Below, piece after piece: positions 1 through 8,260 of a stretch of DNA of 64,000 bases (positions are counted from its first letter, which is position 1; every line of letters begins with the position of its first letter). The notes beneath the pieces were generated by a model. That model did not search any database, had not been told where the DNA came from, and was given only the letters and a program-made list of their open reading frames with translations. Source of the DNA: Cryobacterium arcticum (GTDB taxonomy: Bacteria > Actinomycetota > Actinomycetes > Actinomycetales > Microbacteriaceae); contig NZ_CP016282.1 of assembly GCF_001679725.1 (NCBI RefSeq), forward strand, positions 620,001 to 684,000. Reading direction: 5' to 3'. The position numbers and the translations under genes are program-made.

Positions 1-16
1 CGGCGCCTGACCCGCG
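1..16. repeat. Edge fragment of a GC-rich dispersed repeat
   Basis: The first 16 bases (CGGCGCCTGACCCGCG) are identical to positions 55903-55918, where they form the end of a 50-bp repeat that occurs twice near 56 kb. The window therefore seems to begin inside another copy. The rest of 17-70 is GC-rich and shows no gene. Confidence 0.5.
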
Positions 17-70
17 CAACGGAATCCGCGACGGCGACGGCGACGGCGGCGCGCGGCGGCCGAGGCCGGG

Positions 71-688
71 CTACAGGGCGACGGTGAGCAGAGGGCGTAG
101 GTAGTTGCGCATCTCCGCGGCCATGTCCACCGCGTCGCGGCGGAGCAGCCACTGCACCTGCAGGCCGTCGCTCATGGCGATCGTGCCGCGGGCGGCGCTG
201 GACGGATCGATCCCGGCGGCCAGCTGGCCGGCATCCCGCATCGCGGTGAACGCCTCGGTGAGGAACGACTCAACCCAGATGTACCGGCGTACGAAGTAGT
301 CGTGCGCCGGATGCTCCGGCGAGGTGGCCTCGGCGGAGAGTACGCAGTGCAATTCCACCAGGCCGGGCTTCTCGCGGGCGTTGTATTCGATGAGTCGCAC
401 GAAGCCGCGGATGGTCTCGATACCGGCCGGTGCCGCCGTGTCGACGTACTCAGTGGCCCGGTCGTCGCGGAGTTCCAATACCCCGGCCAGCAGCTCATTC
501 TTGTTGGAGAAGTGGTGCAGAAGTCCGGCCTGGCTGATGCCCACCATTTCCGCGATCTCGCGAATGGACCCACTGCGGAAACCGTTCGTGGCGAAGACGT
601 CCATGCCGGCTTCGAGGATCTCCCGACGCCGGGCGGCCGTCTTGGCGTAGGCGCCGCGCGGCTTTCGGATGGTTCCGGAGGGGATCAT
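71..688 (-). CDS. TetR/AcrR family transcriptional regulator
   Basis: 205 residues. The N-terminal helix-turn-helix lies at about residues 18-65 (GSIREIAEMVGISQAGLLHH) and shows the usual TetR pattern, including the YxHF-like end of the recognition helix. The rest is the variable ligand-binding and dimerisation domain. The gene diverges from the ABC-importer/glycosidase operon starting at 811 with 122 bp between start codons, so it is the likely local repressor of that operon (inference). The effector is unknown; a sugar released by the glycosidases is one possibility, though TetR proteins sensing sugars are less usual than LacI or ROK types. Confidence 0.88.
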   Translation of the reverse strand: MIPSGTIRKPRGAYAKTAARRREILEAGMDVFATNGFRSGSIREIAEMVGISQAGLLHHFSNKNELLAGVLELRDDRATEYVDTAAPAGIETIRGFVRLIEYNAREKPGLVELHCVLSAEATSPEHPAHDYFVRRYIWVESFLTEAFTAMRDAGQLAAGIDPSSAARGTIAMSDGLQVQWLLRRDAVDMAAEMRNYLRPLLTVAL

Positions 689-810
689 GGCCCGACTCTA
701 GCGCGCCCGGTAACAATTCTGCGAAAACCTACCAAGTATTCGTTTTTCGTGTTAGCTTCGGTTTTCGAGGCGGCCCAACGAAGGACTGCACGTACCGAAA
801 GGGAACACCG
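689..810. promoter_or_regulatory. Divergent promoter region with inverted repeat
   Basis: This stretch separates the TetR start from the importer start. It is AT-rich for this genome and carries an 8-bp inverted repeat, CGAAAACC at 722-729 and GGTTTTCG at 760-767. A TetR operator could lie here. I cannot assign -35 and -10 boxes with confidence. The downstream lipoprotein has a clear ribosome site GAAAGGGA six bases before its ATG. Confidence 0.4.
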
Positions 811-2331
811 ATGTTCCGATGGAAAAGCCTGACGGCCGTGGTCGCCGTCGCGGCCCTCGCACTCACAGGCTGCTCGGCAAGCGACACATCCTCCAGTGGA
901 TCCGGCTCTGACACGCTCACTCTGGGCGTCATCGTTCAGAACACCACCTTCGAGGCCGCGAACATCAGCTTCGCCAACGAGTCGCCCTACGGGCAGGCCG
1001 TTTACGACACCCTCCTCAAGGAAGACCCCACCGGCAAGCTGCTCCCCAGCCTGGCCACCGAGTGGTCCTACAACGACGACAACACCGTGCTCACGCTGAC
1101 GCTGCGCGACGACGTGAAGTTCACCGACGGCACCGCGTTCAACGCGGATGCGGCCGCCCAGAACCTCACCCGCTTCCGTGACGGCACCTCCCCGAACGCC
1201 TCCTTCCTGGCGGCGCTGGGCACGGCCACCGCGGTCGGCGACACCACGGTGGAACTGACCCTCACGCAGCCCGACCCCGCCCTGCTGCACTACCTCAGCC
1301 AGAACGCCGGCATGCAGGAGAGCCCCGCCGCCTTCGGTGCCGCCGACGTGCAGACCAACCCGGTCGGCTCCGGTCCGTACATCCTCGACACCGCCAAGAC
1401 CGTCGTGGGCACCTCCTACGAGTTCACCAAGAACCCCGACTACTGGGACCCGGACTCGGTGCACTACGACAACCTGTCGATCAAGGTATTCGCCGACTCC
1501 ACCTCGATGCTCAACGCGATCAAGGGCGGCCAGGTCAACGGCGCCAAGCTCGCCGACAACACCAACAACGCCGAGGTCGAAGCCGCCGGCTACACCATCA
1601 ACCCGTTCGAACTGGACTGGACCGGCCTGATCATCTTCGACCGCGACGGCTCCATGAACCCCGCCCTCGCCGACGTGCGGGTGCGCCAGGCGCTCAACTA
1701 CGCCATCGACACCAAGGCCATGCTCACCGCGGTGGGCGAAGGACTCGGCACCCCCACCACCCAGATCTTCCCGACCACCTCGGCCGCCTACGATGAGGAC
1801 CTCGACTCCCGCTATGCCTTCGACCCCGCCGAGGCCAAGAAGCTGCTCGCGGCAGCCGGTTACGCGGATGGCCTCACCCTCGAGATGCCCAGCACCTCGC
1901 TCGGCAACCCGGCCGTCTTCACCCTCATCCAGCAGCAGCTCAAGGACGTCGGCATCACGGTGAACTACACCGACACCGGCACCAACTTCATCGCCGACCT
2001 CCTCGCCCCGAAGTACGGAGTCACCTGGATGCAGCTGCAGCAGGACGCCGACTGGGCGCTGATCAACTTCGAGCTCACCCCGAACGCCTCGTTCAACCCC
2101 ACCAAGTACCAGGACCCGAAGGTCGACGCCCTCGTCGCCACCATCGGTACCGGCACCGAGGATGAGGCGGACGCGGCCCTCAAGGAGCTCAACGCCTACA
2201 TCGTCGAGCAGGCCTGGTTCGCCCCGTGGTACCGCGTGCAGTCCAGCTACGCCACCGACGCGAAGACCACCGCCCTGATGCAGGCCGGCAACGCGTACCC
2301 CTACCTCTGGAACATCACCCCCGCTTCCTAA
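811..2331 (+). CDS. ABC transporter substrate-binding lipoprotein (SBP_bac_5 family)
   Basis: 506 residues. It has a lipoprotein signal peptide with lipobox LTGC (Cys21), a short Ser/Gly linker, then a family-5 extracellular solute-binding domain of the dipeptide/oligopeptide/nickel type. It captures the substrate outside the membrane and delivers it to the permeases encoded downstream. The start is set by GAAAGGGA six bases upstream. Despite the peptide-type family, it sits directly before three glycosidases, and family-5 binding proteins that bind oligosaccharides are known, so a sugar ligand is more likely than a peptide (inference). Confidence 0.9.
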   Translation: MFRWKSLTAVVAVAALALTGCSASDTSSSGSGSDTLTLGVIVQNTTFEAANISFANESPYGQAVYDTLLKEDPTGKLLPSLATEWSYNDDNTVLTLTLRDDVKFTDGTAFNADAAAQNLTRFRDGTSPNASFLAALGTATAVGDTTVELTLTQPDPALLHYLSQNAGMQESPAAFGAADVQTNPVGSGPYILDTAKTVVGTSYEFTKNPDYWDPDSVHYDNLSIKVFADSTSMLNAIKGGQVNGAKLADNTNNAEVEAAGYTINPFELDWTGLIIFDRDGSMNPALADVRVRQALNYAIDTKAMLTAVGEGLGTPTTQIFPTTSAAYDEDLDSRYAFDPAEAKKLLAAAGYADGLTLEMPSTSLGNPAVFTLIQQQLKDVGITVNYTDTGTNFIADLLAPKYGVTWMQLQQDADWALINFELTPNASFNPTKYQDPKVDALVATIGTGTEDEADAALKELNAYIVEQAWFAPWYRVQSSYATDAKTTALMQAGNAYPYLWNITPAS

Positions 2332-2342
2332 GGCCAGTCGGT

Positions 2343-2366
2343 CGGGCCGTGCTCCAGCGCGGCCCG
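2343..2366 (+). terminator. Hairpin after the binding-protein gene
   Basis: CGGGCCG at 2343-2349 pairs with CGGCCCG at 2360-2366 around a 10-base loop. There is no T-tract. It sits between the lipoprotein gene and the first permease, where such stems commonly stabilise the binding-protein mRNA or partly attenuate transcription. Confidence 0.4.
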
Positions 2367-2436
2367 GCCCTCCCGGCGCCCCCGCCGGCTCCCGCACCCG
2401 GGTCGCATTCTCTAGAACTCTAGAAAAGGGACAGTG

Positions 2437-3378
2437 ATGTTCAGATTCATCCTCCGGCGATTGCTCTCGGGCGTCGTCCTGCTCTTCCTCATTTCCACCA
2501 TCGCGTTCACGCTCCTCTATCTAGGCGGCGGTGACATCGCCCGGCGCATCCTCGGCCAGACGGCCAGCGCCGAGACCGTGGCGCTCAAGTCCGAGCAGCT
2601 CGGCCTCAACCGTCCGGTACTCGTGCAGTACGGCGACTGGCTCGCCGGCGCCATGCGCGGTGACCTGGGCTCCTCCTGGTTCACCGGCCAGCTCGTCACG
2701 GCGGGCATCACCTCCCGGCTCAGCGTCACCCTCTCCCTCGTGATCGGCGCGATCCTGCTCATCGCGATCATCTCCGTGGCCCTCGGCGTCTGGGCCGCGA
2801 TCCGCGGCGGCTGGGCCGACAAGGTCGTGCAGGCCGTCTCCATCCTCGGCTTCGCCATCCCCGGTTTCCTCATCGCGCTGGGCCTGGTCACCCTCTTCGC
2901 CCTCAACCTCAAATGGTTCAAGCCCACCGGGTACACCGCGTTCACCGATTCGCCCAGCGGATGGGCCGCCAGCGTCACCCTGCCCATCGTCGCGTTGGCC
3001 ATCGGTGGCATCGCCGGTGTCGCCCAGCAGGTGCGCGGAAGTGTCGTCGACGCCCTCCGCCAGGACTACGTGCGCACCCTCCGCTCGCGCGGTCTCTCCT
3101 TCAACCGGGTGGTCTTCAAGCACGTGCTGCGCAACGCCGGCGGCCCCGCCCTGGCCGTCCTGGCCGTGCAGTTCGTCGGCCTGCTCGGCGGCGCGGTCAT
3201 CGTGGAGCAGATCTTCGCGATCCCGGGCCTCGGCCAGGTAGCCGTGCAGGCCACCACCCAGGGCGATATCCCCATGGTTATGGGCCTGGTCGTGGCGACG
3301 GCCGCGATCGTCGTCATCGTCAACCTGCTCATCGACCTGCTCCAGGGCTGGCTCAACCCGAAGGTGCGCCTCTCATGA
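2437..3378 (+). CDS. ABC transporter permease (DppB-like)
   Basis: 313 residues from ATG 2437, which lies after AAAGGGA at good spacing; an in-frame GTG sits just before it at 2434. It has an N-terminal membrane helix, a periplasm-facing loop and five more predicted helices in the BPD_transp_1 arrangement. The cytoplasmic EAA loop is visible near DYVRTLRSRGLS. It forms the membrane channel together with the permease half of the next gene, which overlaps it by four bases (ATGA), implying translational coupling. Confidence 0.9.
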   Translation: MFRFILRRLLSGVVLLFLISTIAFTLLYLGGGDIARRILGQTASAETVALKSEQLGLNRPVLVQYGDWLAGAMRGDLGSSWFTGQLVTAGITSRLSVTLSLVIGAILLIAIISVALGVWAAIRGGWADKVVQAVSILGFAIPGFLIALGLVTLFALNLKWFKPTGYTAFTDSPSGWAASVTLPIVALAIGGIAGVAQQVRGSVVDALRQDYVRTLRSRGLSFNRVVFKHVLRNAGGPALAVLAVQFVGLLGGAVIVEQIFAIPGLGQVAVQATTQGDIPMVMGLVVATAAIVVIVNLLIDLLQGWLNPKVRLS

Positions 3379-5189
3379 TCGACCTGACCCCCACCGTGAT
3401 GGCTCCGGCGCTGCCCCGGGCCGCCCGCCGGTCGCTGCTCTCCCGCCTGCTGCGCAACCCCATCGGCCTGGCCACCATCGTCTTCCTCGTGCTGCTCGTG
3501 CTCAGCGCCGTGTTCGCCGCGCTGATCGCCTCGCACGACCCCAATGAGTCGTCGATCCAGAACGTGCTCGGCGGGCCGGCCGACGGGCATCCGCTCGGCT
3601 TCGACAGCTCGGGACGTGACGTGTTCTCCCGTCTCATCTTCGCTGGCCGGTTCAGCCTCGCCGGCGCCGCCCTGGCCCTGGTGATCGCACTCGCCATCGG
3701 CGTCACTGGTGGCCTCATCGCCGGCTACTACGGCAAGTGGTTCGACGCGGTGTCCTCCTGGCTCACCGGCCTGCTGATGGCCCTGCCCGGCATCGTCGTG
3801 CTGCTGGCCGCCCGCGCCGTGCTCGGCCCGTCGATGTGGCTGTCCATGATGATCTTCGGCGTGCTGCTCTCGCCGGCCTTCTTCAGGCTCGTGTACGCGT
3901 CGGTCACCGCGGTGCGCAACGAACTGTACGTGGACGCGGCCCGGGTCGCTGGCCTCGGCGACGGCCGCATCATCGGCAAGCACATCCTCACCGTGGTGCG
4001 TGCCCCCGTCATCATCCAGTCCGCCATGGTGCTCGGCATCGCCATCGCCATCCAGGCCGGACTCGACTTCCTCGGTCTCGGCGACCAGTCGATCCCCACC
4101 TGGGGCACCATGCTCAACGACGGCTTCCGGCAGATCTACAAGGAGCCGATGCTCATCCTCTGGCCGAGCCTCGTGATCGCGTTCACCTGTGTGGCGCTCA
4201 CCCTGCTGGCCAACACCATGCGCGACGAACTCGAGCAGAGCGGCAAGGCCAAGCGCCGCCGCCGCCCGCCGCTGCGTCCCGTCGACGTCAACAAGACCGC
4301 AGCCGTGTTCCACGCCGACGACCTGTCCTCCTCCGGCCGCACCGGCGAGGTGCTGCTGGATGTGCGCGACCTCGCGATCGGCTACGACCAGGCCGACGGC
4401 ACCGTGAAGACCGTCGTGCACGATGTGTCGCTGACCGTGCGTCGCGGCGAGGTGCACGGCCTGATCGGCGAGTCCGGTTCGGGCAAGACCCAGACCGCCT
4501 GGTCGATCCTGCGCCTGCTGCCCGACGGCGGCCGGGTCACCGGCGGGGCGATCTTCTTCGAGGGGCACGACCTGGCCCTGGCCTCCGAGAAGGAGATGAC
4601 GAAGATCCGCGGCAAGAAGATCGCGTACATCCCGCAGGAGCCGATGTCGAATCTCGACGCCGCGTTCACGATCGGCAGCCAGATGGTCGAGCCGATGCGG
4701 GTGTGCCTGGGTATCTCCAAGAAGGAGGCCACCCAGCGGGCCCTCAAGCTGCTCGCCCGGGTCGGCATCCCCAACCCCGAGCGCACCTTCGCCGCCTACC
4801 CTCACGAGGTCTCCGGCGGCATGGCCCAGCGGGTGCTCATCGCCGGCGCCGTCTCCTGCGACCCCGACCTGCTCATCGCCGACGAGCCCACCACCGCCCT
4901 GGACGTGACCGTGCAGGCCGAGGTGCTCGACCTGCTGCGCGAGCTGCAGGCCGAGCTCAACATGGGCGTCGTCCTGGTCACCCACAACTTCGGTGTCGTC
5001 GCCGACCTGTGCGACCGCGTGAGCGTGATGCGGGACGGCCGCGTGATCGAGACGGGCCCGGTGCGGTCCATCTTCAACGCCGCGAAGCATCCGTACACCC
5101 AGTCGCTGCTCGCAGCGATCCTCGAAGACGGCGAAGCCCGCGGCGGCCTCGTCACCAGCCCCACCGACAGCTTTGGAGCAGAGTCATGA
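3375..5189 (+). CDS. Fused ABC permease (DppC-like) and ATPase (DppD-like)
   Basis: 604 residues. Residues about 1-290 are a DppC-type permease (N-terminal helix, five-helix BPD_transp_1 core, EAA loop near DAARVAGLGDGRI). After a basic Pro/Arg linker, residues about 325-604 are a complete ATPase with Walker A GESGSGKT, Q-loop PQEPMSNL, signature SGGMAQR, Walker B LLIADEPTT and the H-loop His in VTHNF. The C-terminal oligopeptide-type extension follows. In most systems these are two genes; here one polypeptide joins them. Start ATG 3375 overlaps the previous stop by four bases, and the next gene overlaps in the same way. Confidence 0.92.
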   Translation: MIDLTPTVMAPALPRAARRSLLSRLLRNPIGLATIVFLVLLVLSAVFAALIASHDPNESSIQNVLGGPADGHPLGFDSSGRDVFSRLIFAGRFSLAGAALALVIALAIGVTGGLIAGYYGKWFDAVSSWLTGLLMALPGIVVLLAARAVLGPSMWLSMMIFGVLLSPAFFRLVYASVTAVRNELYVDAARVAGLGDGRIIGKHILTVVRAPVIIQSAMVLGIAIAIQAGLDFLGLGDQSIPTWGTMLNDGFRQIYKEPMLILWPSLVIAFTCVALTLLANTMRDELEQSGKAKRRRRPPLRPVDVNKTAAVFHADDLSSSGRTGEVLLDVRDLAIGYDQADGTVKTVVHDVSLTVRRGEVHGLIGESGSGKTQTAWSILRLLPDGGRVTGGAIFFEGHDLALASEKEMTKIRGKKIAYIPQEPMSNLDAAFTIGSQMVEPMRVCLGISKKEATQRALKLLARVGIPNPERTFAAYPHEVSGGMAQRVLIAGAVSCDPDLLIADEPTTALDVTVQAEVLDLLRELQAELNMGVVLVTHNFGVVADLCDRVSVMRDGRVIETGPVRSIFNAAKHPYTQSLLAAILEDGEARGGLVTSPTDSFGAES

Positions 5190-6043
5190 CCGAGCCTCTC
5201 CTGGACGTCAAGAACGTCGTCGTCGAGTACCCGATCAAGGGATTCCGCAAGGACCCGTTCCGGGCCCTCAAGGGTGTGTCCCTCGACATCCGCCCCGGCG
5301 AGACGGTGGGCCTGGTCGGCGAGTCCGGCTCCGGCAAGACCACCCTGGGCCGCGCCGTGCTCGGCCTGGCGCCGGTCACCGGCGGGGAGATCCGCTACCG
5401 CGGCCAGGACATCGCGCAGGCCGGCCGCCGGCAGCGGAAGGCCCTGGCCAGCGAGATCCAGGTGGTCTTCCAAGACCCGTACACCTCGCTGAACCCGAGC
5501 CTGACCATCGAACAGATCCTGGTGGAGCCGCTCACCGTGCGGAACGTCGCCAAGAAGGACGCCTCCAAGCGGGTGCTCGACCTGCTCGACCAAGTGGGCC
5601 TGCCCAGCAACGCCGCCGACCGGCTGCCCCGGGAATTCTCCGGCGGCCAGCGGCAGCGCATCGCCATCGCCCGCGCCCTGGCCCTCGACCCGCGCCTGAT
5701 CGTCTGTGACGAACCGGTCTCGGCGCTCGACCTCTCCACCCAGGCGCGAGTGCTGGACCTGTTCAAGCAGATCCAGGAGCGCACCGGCGTCGCCTACCTG
5801 TTCGTCTCGCACGACCTCGCCGTCGTGCGGCACCTCAGCCACCGGGTCGCCGTGATGTACCACGGTGAGATCGTGGAGTGGGGCGCAGGCGACCAGGTCA
5901 CCAGTGCCCCCGCGCACCCGTACACCCAGCGGCTGTTCCTGGCCGCGCCGGTGCCCGACCCCGACCGGCAGGAGGAGCGCCGCGCGGTGCGGCAGCGGCT
6001 CGCGGCCGAACAACGGCTGCAGGCCGAGTCGACGGTGGCCTGA
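5186..6043 (+). CDS. ABC transporter ATP-binding protein (DppF-like)
   Basis: 285 residues. Walker A is GESGSGKT, the Q-loop region VVFQDPYTSLNP, the signature SGGQRQR, Walker B LIVCDEPVSALD and the switch His is in FVSHDLAVV. The C-terminus has the short oligopeptide-type tail with HPYTQ. It powers transport as a heterodimer with the ATPase half of the preceding fusion. The ATGA overlap at 5186-5189 couples it to that gene. Confidence 0.92.
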   Translation: MTEPLLDVKNVVVEYPIKGFRKDPFRALKGVSLDIRPGETVGLVGESGSGKTTLGRAVLGLAPVTGGEIRYRGQDIAQAGRRQRKALASEIQVVFQDPYTSLNPSLTIEQILVEPLTVRNVAKKDASKRVLDLLDQVGLPSNAADRLPREFSGGQRQRIAIARALALDPRLIVCDEPVSALDLSTQARVLDLFKQIQERTGVAYLFVSHDLAVVRHLSHRVAVMYHGEIVEWGAGDQVTSAPAHPYTQRLFLAAPVPDPDRQEERRAVRQRLAAEQRLQAESTVA

Positions 6044-6044
6044 G

Positions 6045-8195
6045 GTGTTCGCTTCCGACGAGCACGACGAAGCGTTCGCGGGCATCCGTTTCGGTGCCGC
6101 CTACTATCACGAGTACCAGCCCAGCCCCCGGCTGGACACCGACCTCGACCTCATGCAGGAGGCCGGCTTCACGGTCATCCGGGTCGGTGAATCGGTCTGG
6201 TCCACCTGGGAGCCCGAGCCCGGCGTCTTCGACCTGGACTGGCTGCAACCGGTGCTCGACGGCGCCCACGCGCGGGGGATCGGGGTCATCCTCGGCACCC
6301 CCACCTACGCCGTCCCGATGTGGATGAAACGGCTGCACCCCGAGGTGGCCGGCGACTCGGCCACCGGCACACCCAACCACTGGGGCATGCGGCAGGAGAT
6401 GGACTTCACCAACCCCACGTTCCTCTTCTACGCCGAGCGCATCATCCGCAAAATCATCGCCCGCTACGCCGACCACCCTGCGGTGATCGGCTTCCAGGTG
6501 GACAACGAGCCCGGCATCCGGCTGCTCTACAACGAGGGCGTGTTCCAACGCTTCACCGACGACCTGCGCCACCTCTACGGTGACGTGGAGACCCTCAACC
6601 GGGAGTGGGGATTGGTCTACTGGTCTCACAAGCTGTCCACCTGGGCCGACCTGTGGCGGCCCGACGGCAACTTCCAACCGCAGTACGACCTGGCCTGGCG
6701 CCGGTTCCAGGCCAAGCTGGTCACCGAGTACATCGGCTGGCAGGCCGACATCGTGCGCGAGTACGCGGCCGCGCAGCAGTTCGTCACCACCTGCATCTCC
6801 TATGACCAGCTCGGCGTCGAAGACGTGAACCTGTCGGCGAACCTCGAGGTGGCCAGCGGCAACGCGTACTACGAGATGGAAGGTTCGCTGGCGCATCCGT
6901 CGACGGAGGCTAGAAGCGCCGACTGGATCGTGAAGGGCACCTGGTCGCTGTACCACCTGGCCGACGTGATGTACTCGTCGAAACAGGGCCCGTTCCTGGT
7001 CACCGAGACCAACGCCTCGTCGATCGGGTTCTCCCAGCTCAACTTCTCGCCCTACGACGGCCAGTGGCGTCAGGCCGCCTGGGCGCTGGTGTCGCGCGGC
7101 GCGAGCATGATCGAGTACTGGCACTGGCACTCCCTGCACTTCGGCGCCGAAACCTACTGGGGCGGCGTGCTGCCGCACAGCCAGAAACCCGGCCGCACCT
7201 ACCGGGAGATCGCCCGGCTCGGCGGCGAGTTCGCCGCGGCCGGCGCCGCGGTGGCCCGCGCCCGGCCCGACTACGACGTGGCCGTGCTCTACGACTCGGA
7301 CAGCAAGTTCGCGCTGTCGGCGCAGGCCCCGTTCTCGGCGCCCGGGCAGTACTTCGACCCCGACTCCTACCGGCGCATCATCGCCGCCTTCGTGCGCGGC
7401 GCCTTCGACGCGGGTCTGCAGACCCGGCTGGTGCGCCCGCAACAGATCTTCCCCGGTCGTGCAACGGCCGGGGTCGACCAGCTCGAAGACGGTGACGCGG
7501 TCGCGTTCGCCAAGCGCTATCCGGTGCTGCTCGTGCCGGGGTTCTTCACCGCCGCGGACATCGAGCTGGACTGGCTCGACGCCTATGCGGCGGCCGGCGG
7601 GCATCTGGTGCTCGGCCCGCGGTCCGCGTACGCCGACCGGGAGGGCCGCGCCCGGCAGGACGTGCAGCCGGCCCGGCTGGCCGAGGCAGCGGGCGCCTGG
7701 TACGACGAGTTCGCCACGCTGCCCGAACCGGTTCCGGTGACGGATGCCGGCGGCGGCCTGGCGCTGTGGCCCGGCTCCGCCGCCACCGCCTGGCTCGACG
7801 GTCTCAGCCCCACCGGGGCGGATGCGCTGGTCGGCTACGAGCATCCGCACTTCGGGCGTTGGGCGGCCGTGACCAGTCACGTGCACGGGGCCGGCCGGGT
7901 CACCGTGGTGGGCACGGTGCCCAACCAGGCGTTGGCGCACTCCTTGGCCGCCTGGCTGGTGCCCGACCCGGTGGCCGGCTGGACCGGGCTGCCCGAGAGC
8001 GTCACCGTGACCACCTCGAGCGCGCCGGACGGCTCGCGGGTGTACTTCGTGCACAACTGGTCGTGGGCGCCCGTCACACTCACCGCTCCCACCCAGCTCA
8101 GCGACCTCATCTCGGGCAGCGCCCTCGACCACGGCTCCACCCTGGAGCTCGGCGCCTGGGACGTGCGCGTCTTCACCGACAGCGCCGCCGAGTAG
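6045..8195 (+). CDS. GH42 beta-galactosidase
   Basis: 716 residues. The N-terminal TIM barrel begins at GAAYYHEYQ. The likely acid/base is Glu155 in VDNEPG and the nucleophile Glu321 in VTETNAS; GH42 trimerisation and C-terminal beta domains follow. No signal peptide is seen, so it acts in the cytoplasm on imported galactose- or arabinose-containing oligosaccharides, releasing the terminal beta-linked sugar. The GTG start lies one base after the ATPase stop with no good ribosome site, suggesting coupled translation. Some GH42 enzymes are alpha-L-arabinopyranosidases, so exact specificity is open. Confidence 0.9.
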   Translation: MFASDEHDEAFAGIRFGAAYYHEYQPSPRLDTDLDLMQEAGFTVIRVGESVWSTWEPEPGVFDLDWLQPVLDGAHARGIGVILGTPTYAVPMWMKRLHPEVAGDSATGTPNHWGMRQEMDFTNPTFLFYAERIIRKIIARYADHPAVIGFQVDNEPGIRLLYNEGVFQRFTDDLRHLYGDVETLNREWGLVYWSHKLSTWADLWRPDGNFQPQYDLAWRRFQAKLVTEYIGWQADIVREYAAAQQFVTTCISYDQLGVEDVNLSANLEVASGNAYYEMEGSLAHPSTEARSADWIVKGTWSLYHLADVMYSSKQGPFLVTETNASSIGFSQLNFSPYDGQWRQAAWALVSRGASMIEYWHWHSLHFGAETYWGGVLPHSQKPGRTYREIARLGGEFAAAGAAVARARPDYDVAVLYDSDSKFALSAQAPFSAPGQYFDPDSYRRIIAAFVRGAFDAGLQTRLVRPQQIFPGRATAGVDQLEDGDAVAFAKRYPVLLVPGFFTAADIELDWLDAYAAAGGHLVLGPRSAYADREGRARQDVQPARLAEAAGAWYDEFATLPEPVPVTDAGGGLALWPGSAATAWLDGLSPTGADALVGYEHPHFGRWAAVTSHVHGAGRVTVVGTVPNQALAHSLAAWLVPDPVAGWTGLPESVTVTTSSAPDGSRVYFVHNWSWAPVTLTAPTQLSDLISGSALDHGSTLELGAWDVRVFTDSAAE

Positions 8196-8260
8196 TCCTT
8201 CTCTTCCCCTTTTCTGGTTCCCCCACTTCAGAACCGACCCCCACGAAAGCGATTCGCACC

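Noticed and set aside
3066..5090. Long minus-strand frame opposite the permease-ATPase fusion
   Set aside because: Shadow frame of high-GC coding DNA; its Gly/Asp/His-rich translation matches no fold, while the plus strand has intact Walker and EAA motifs.
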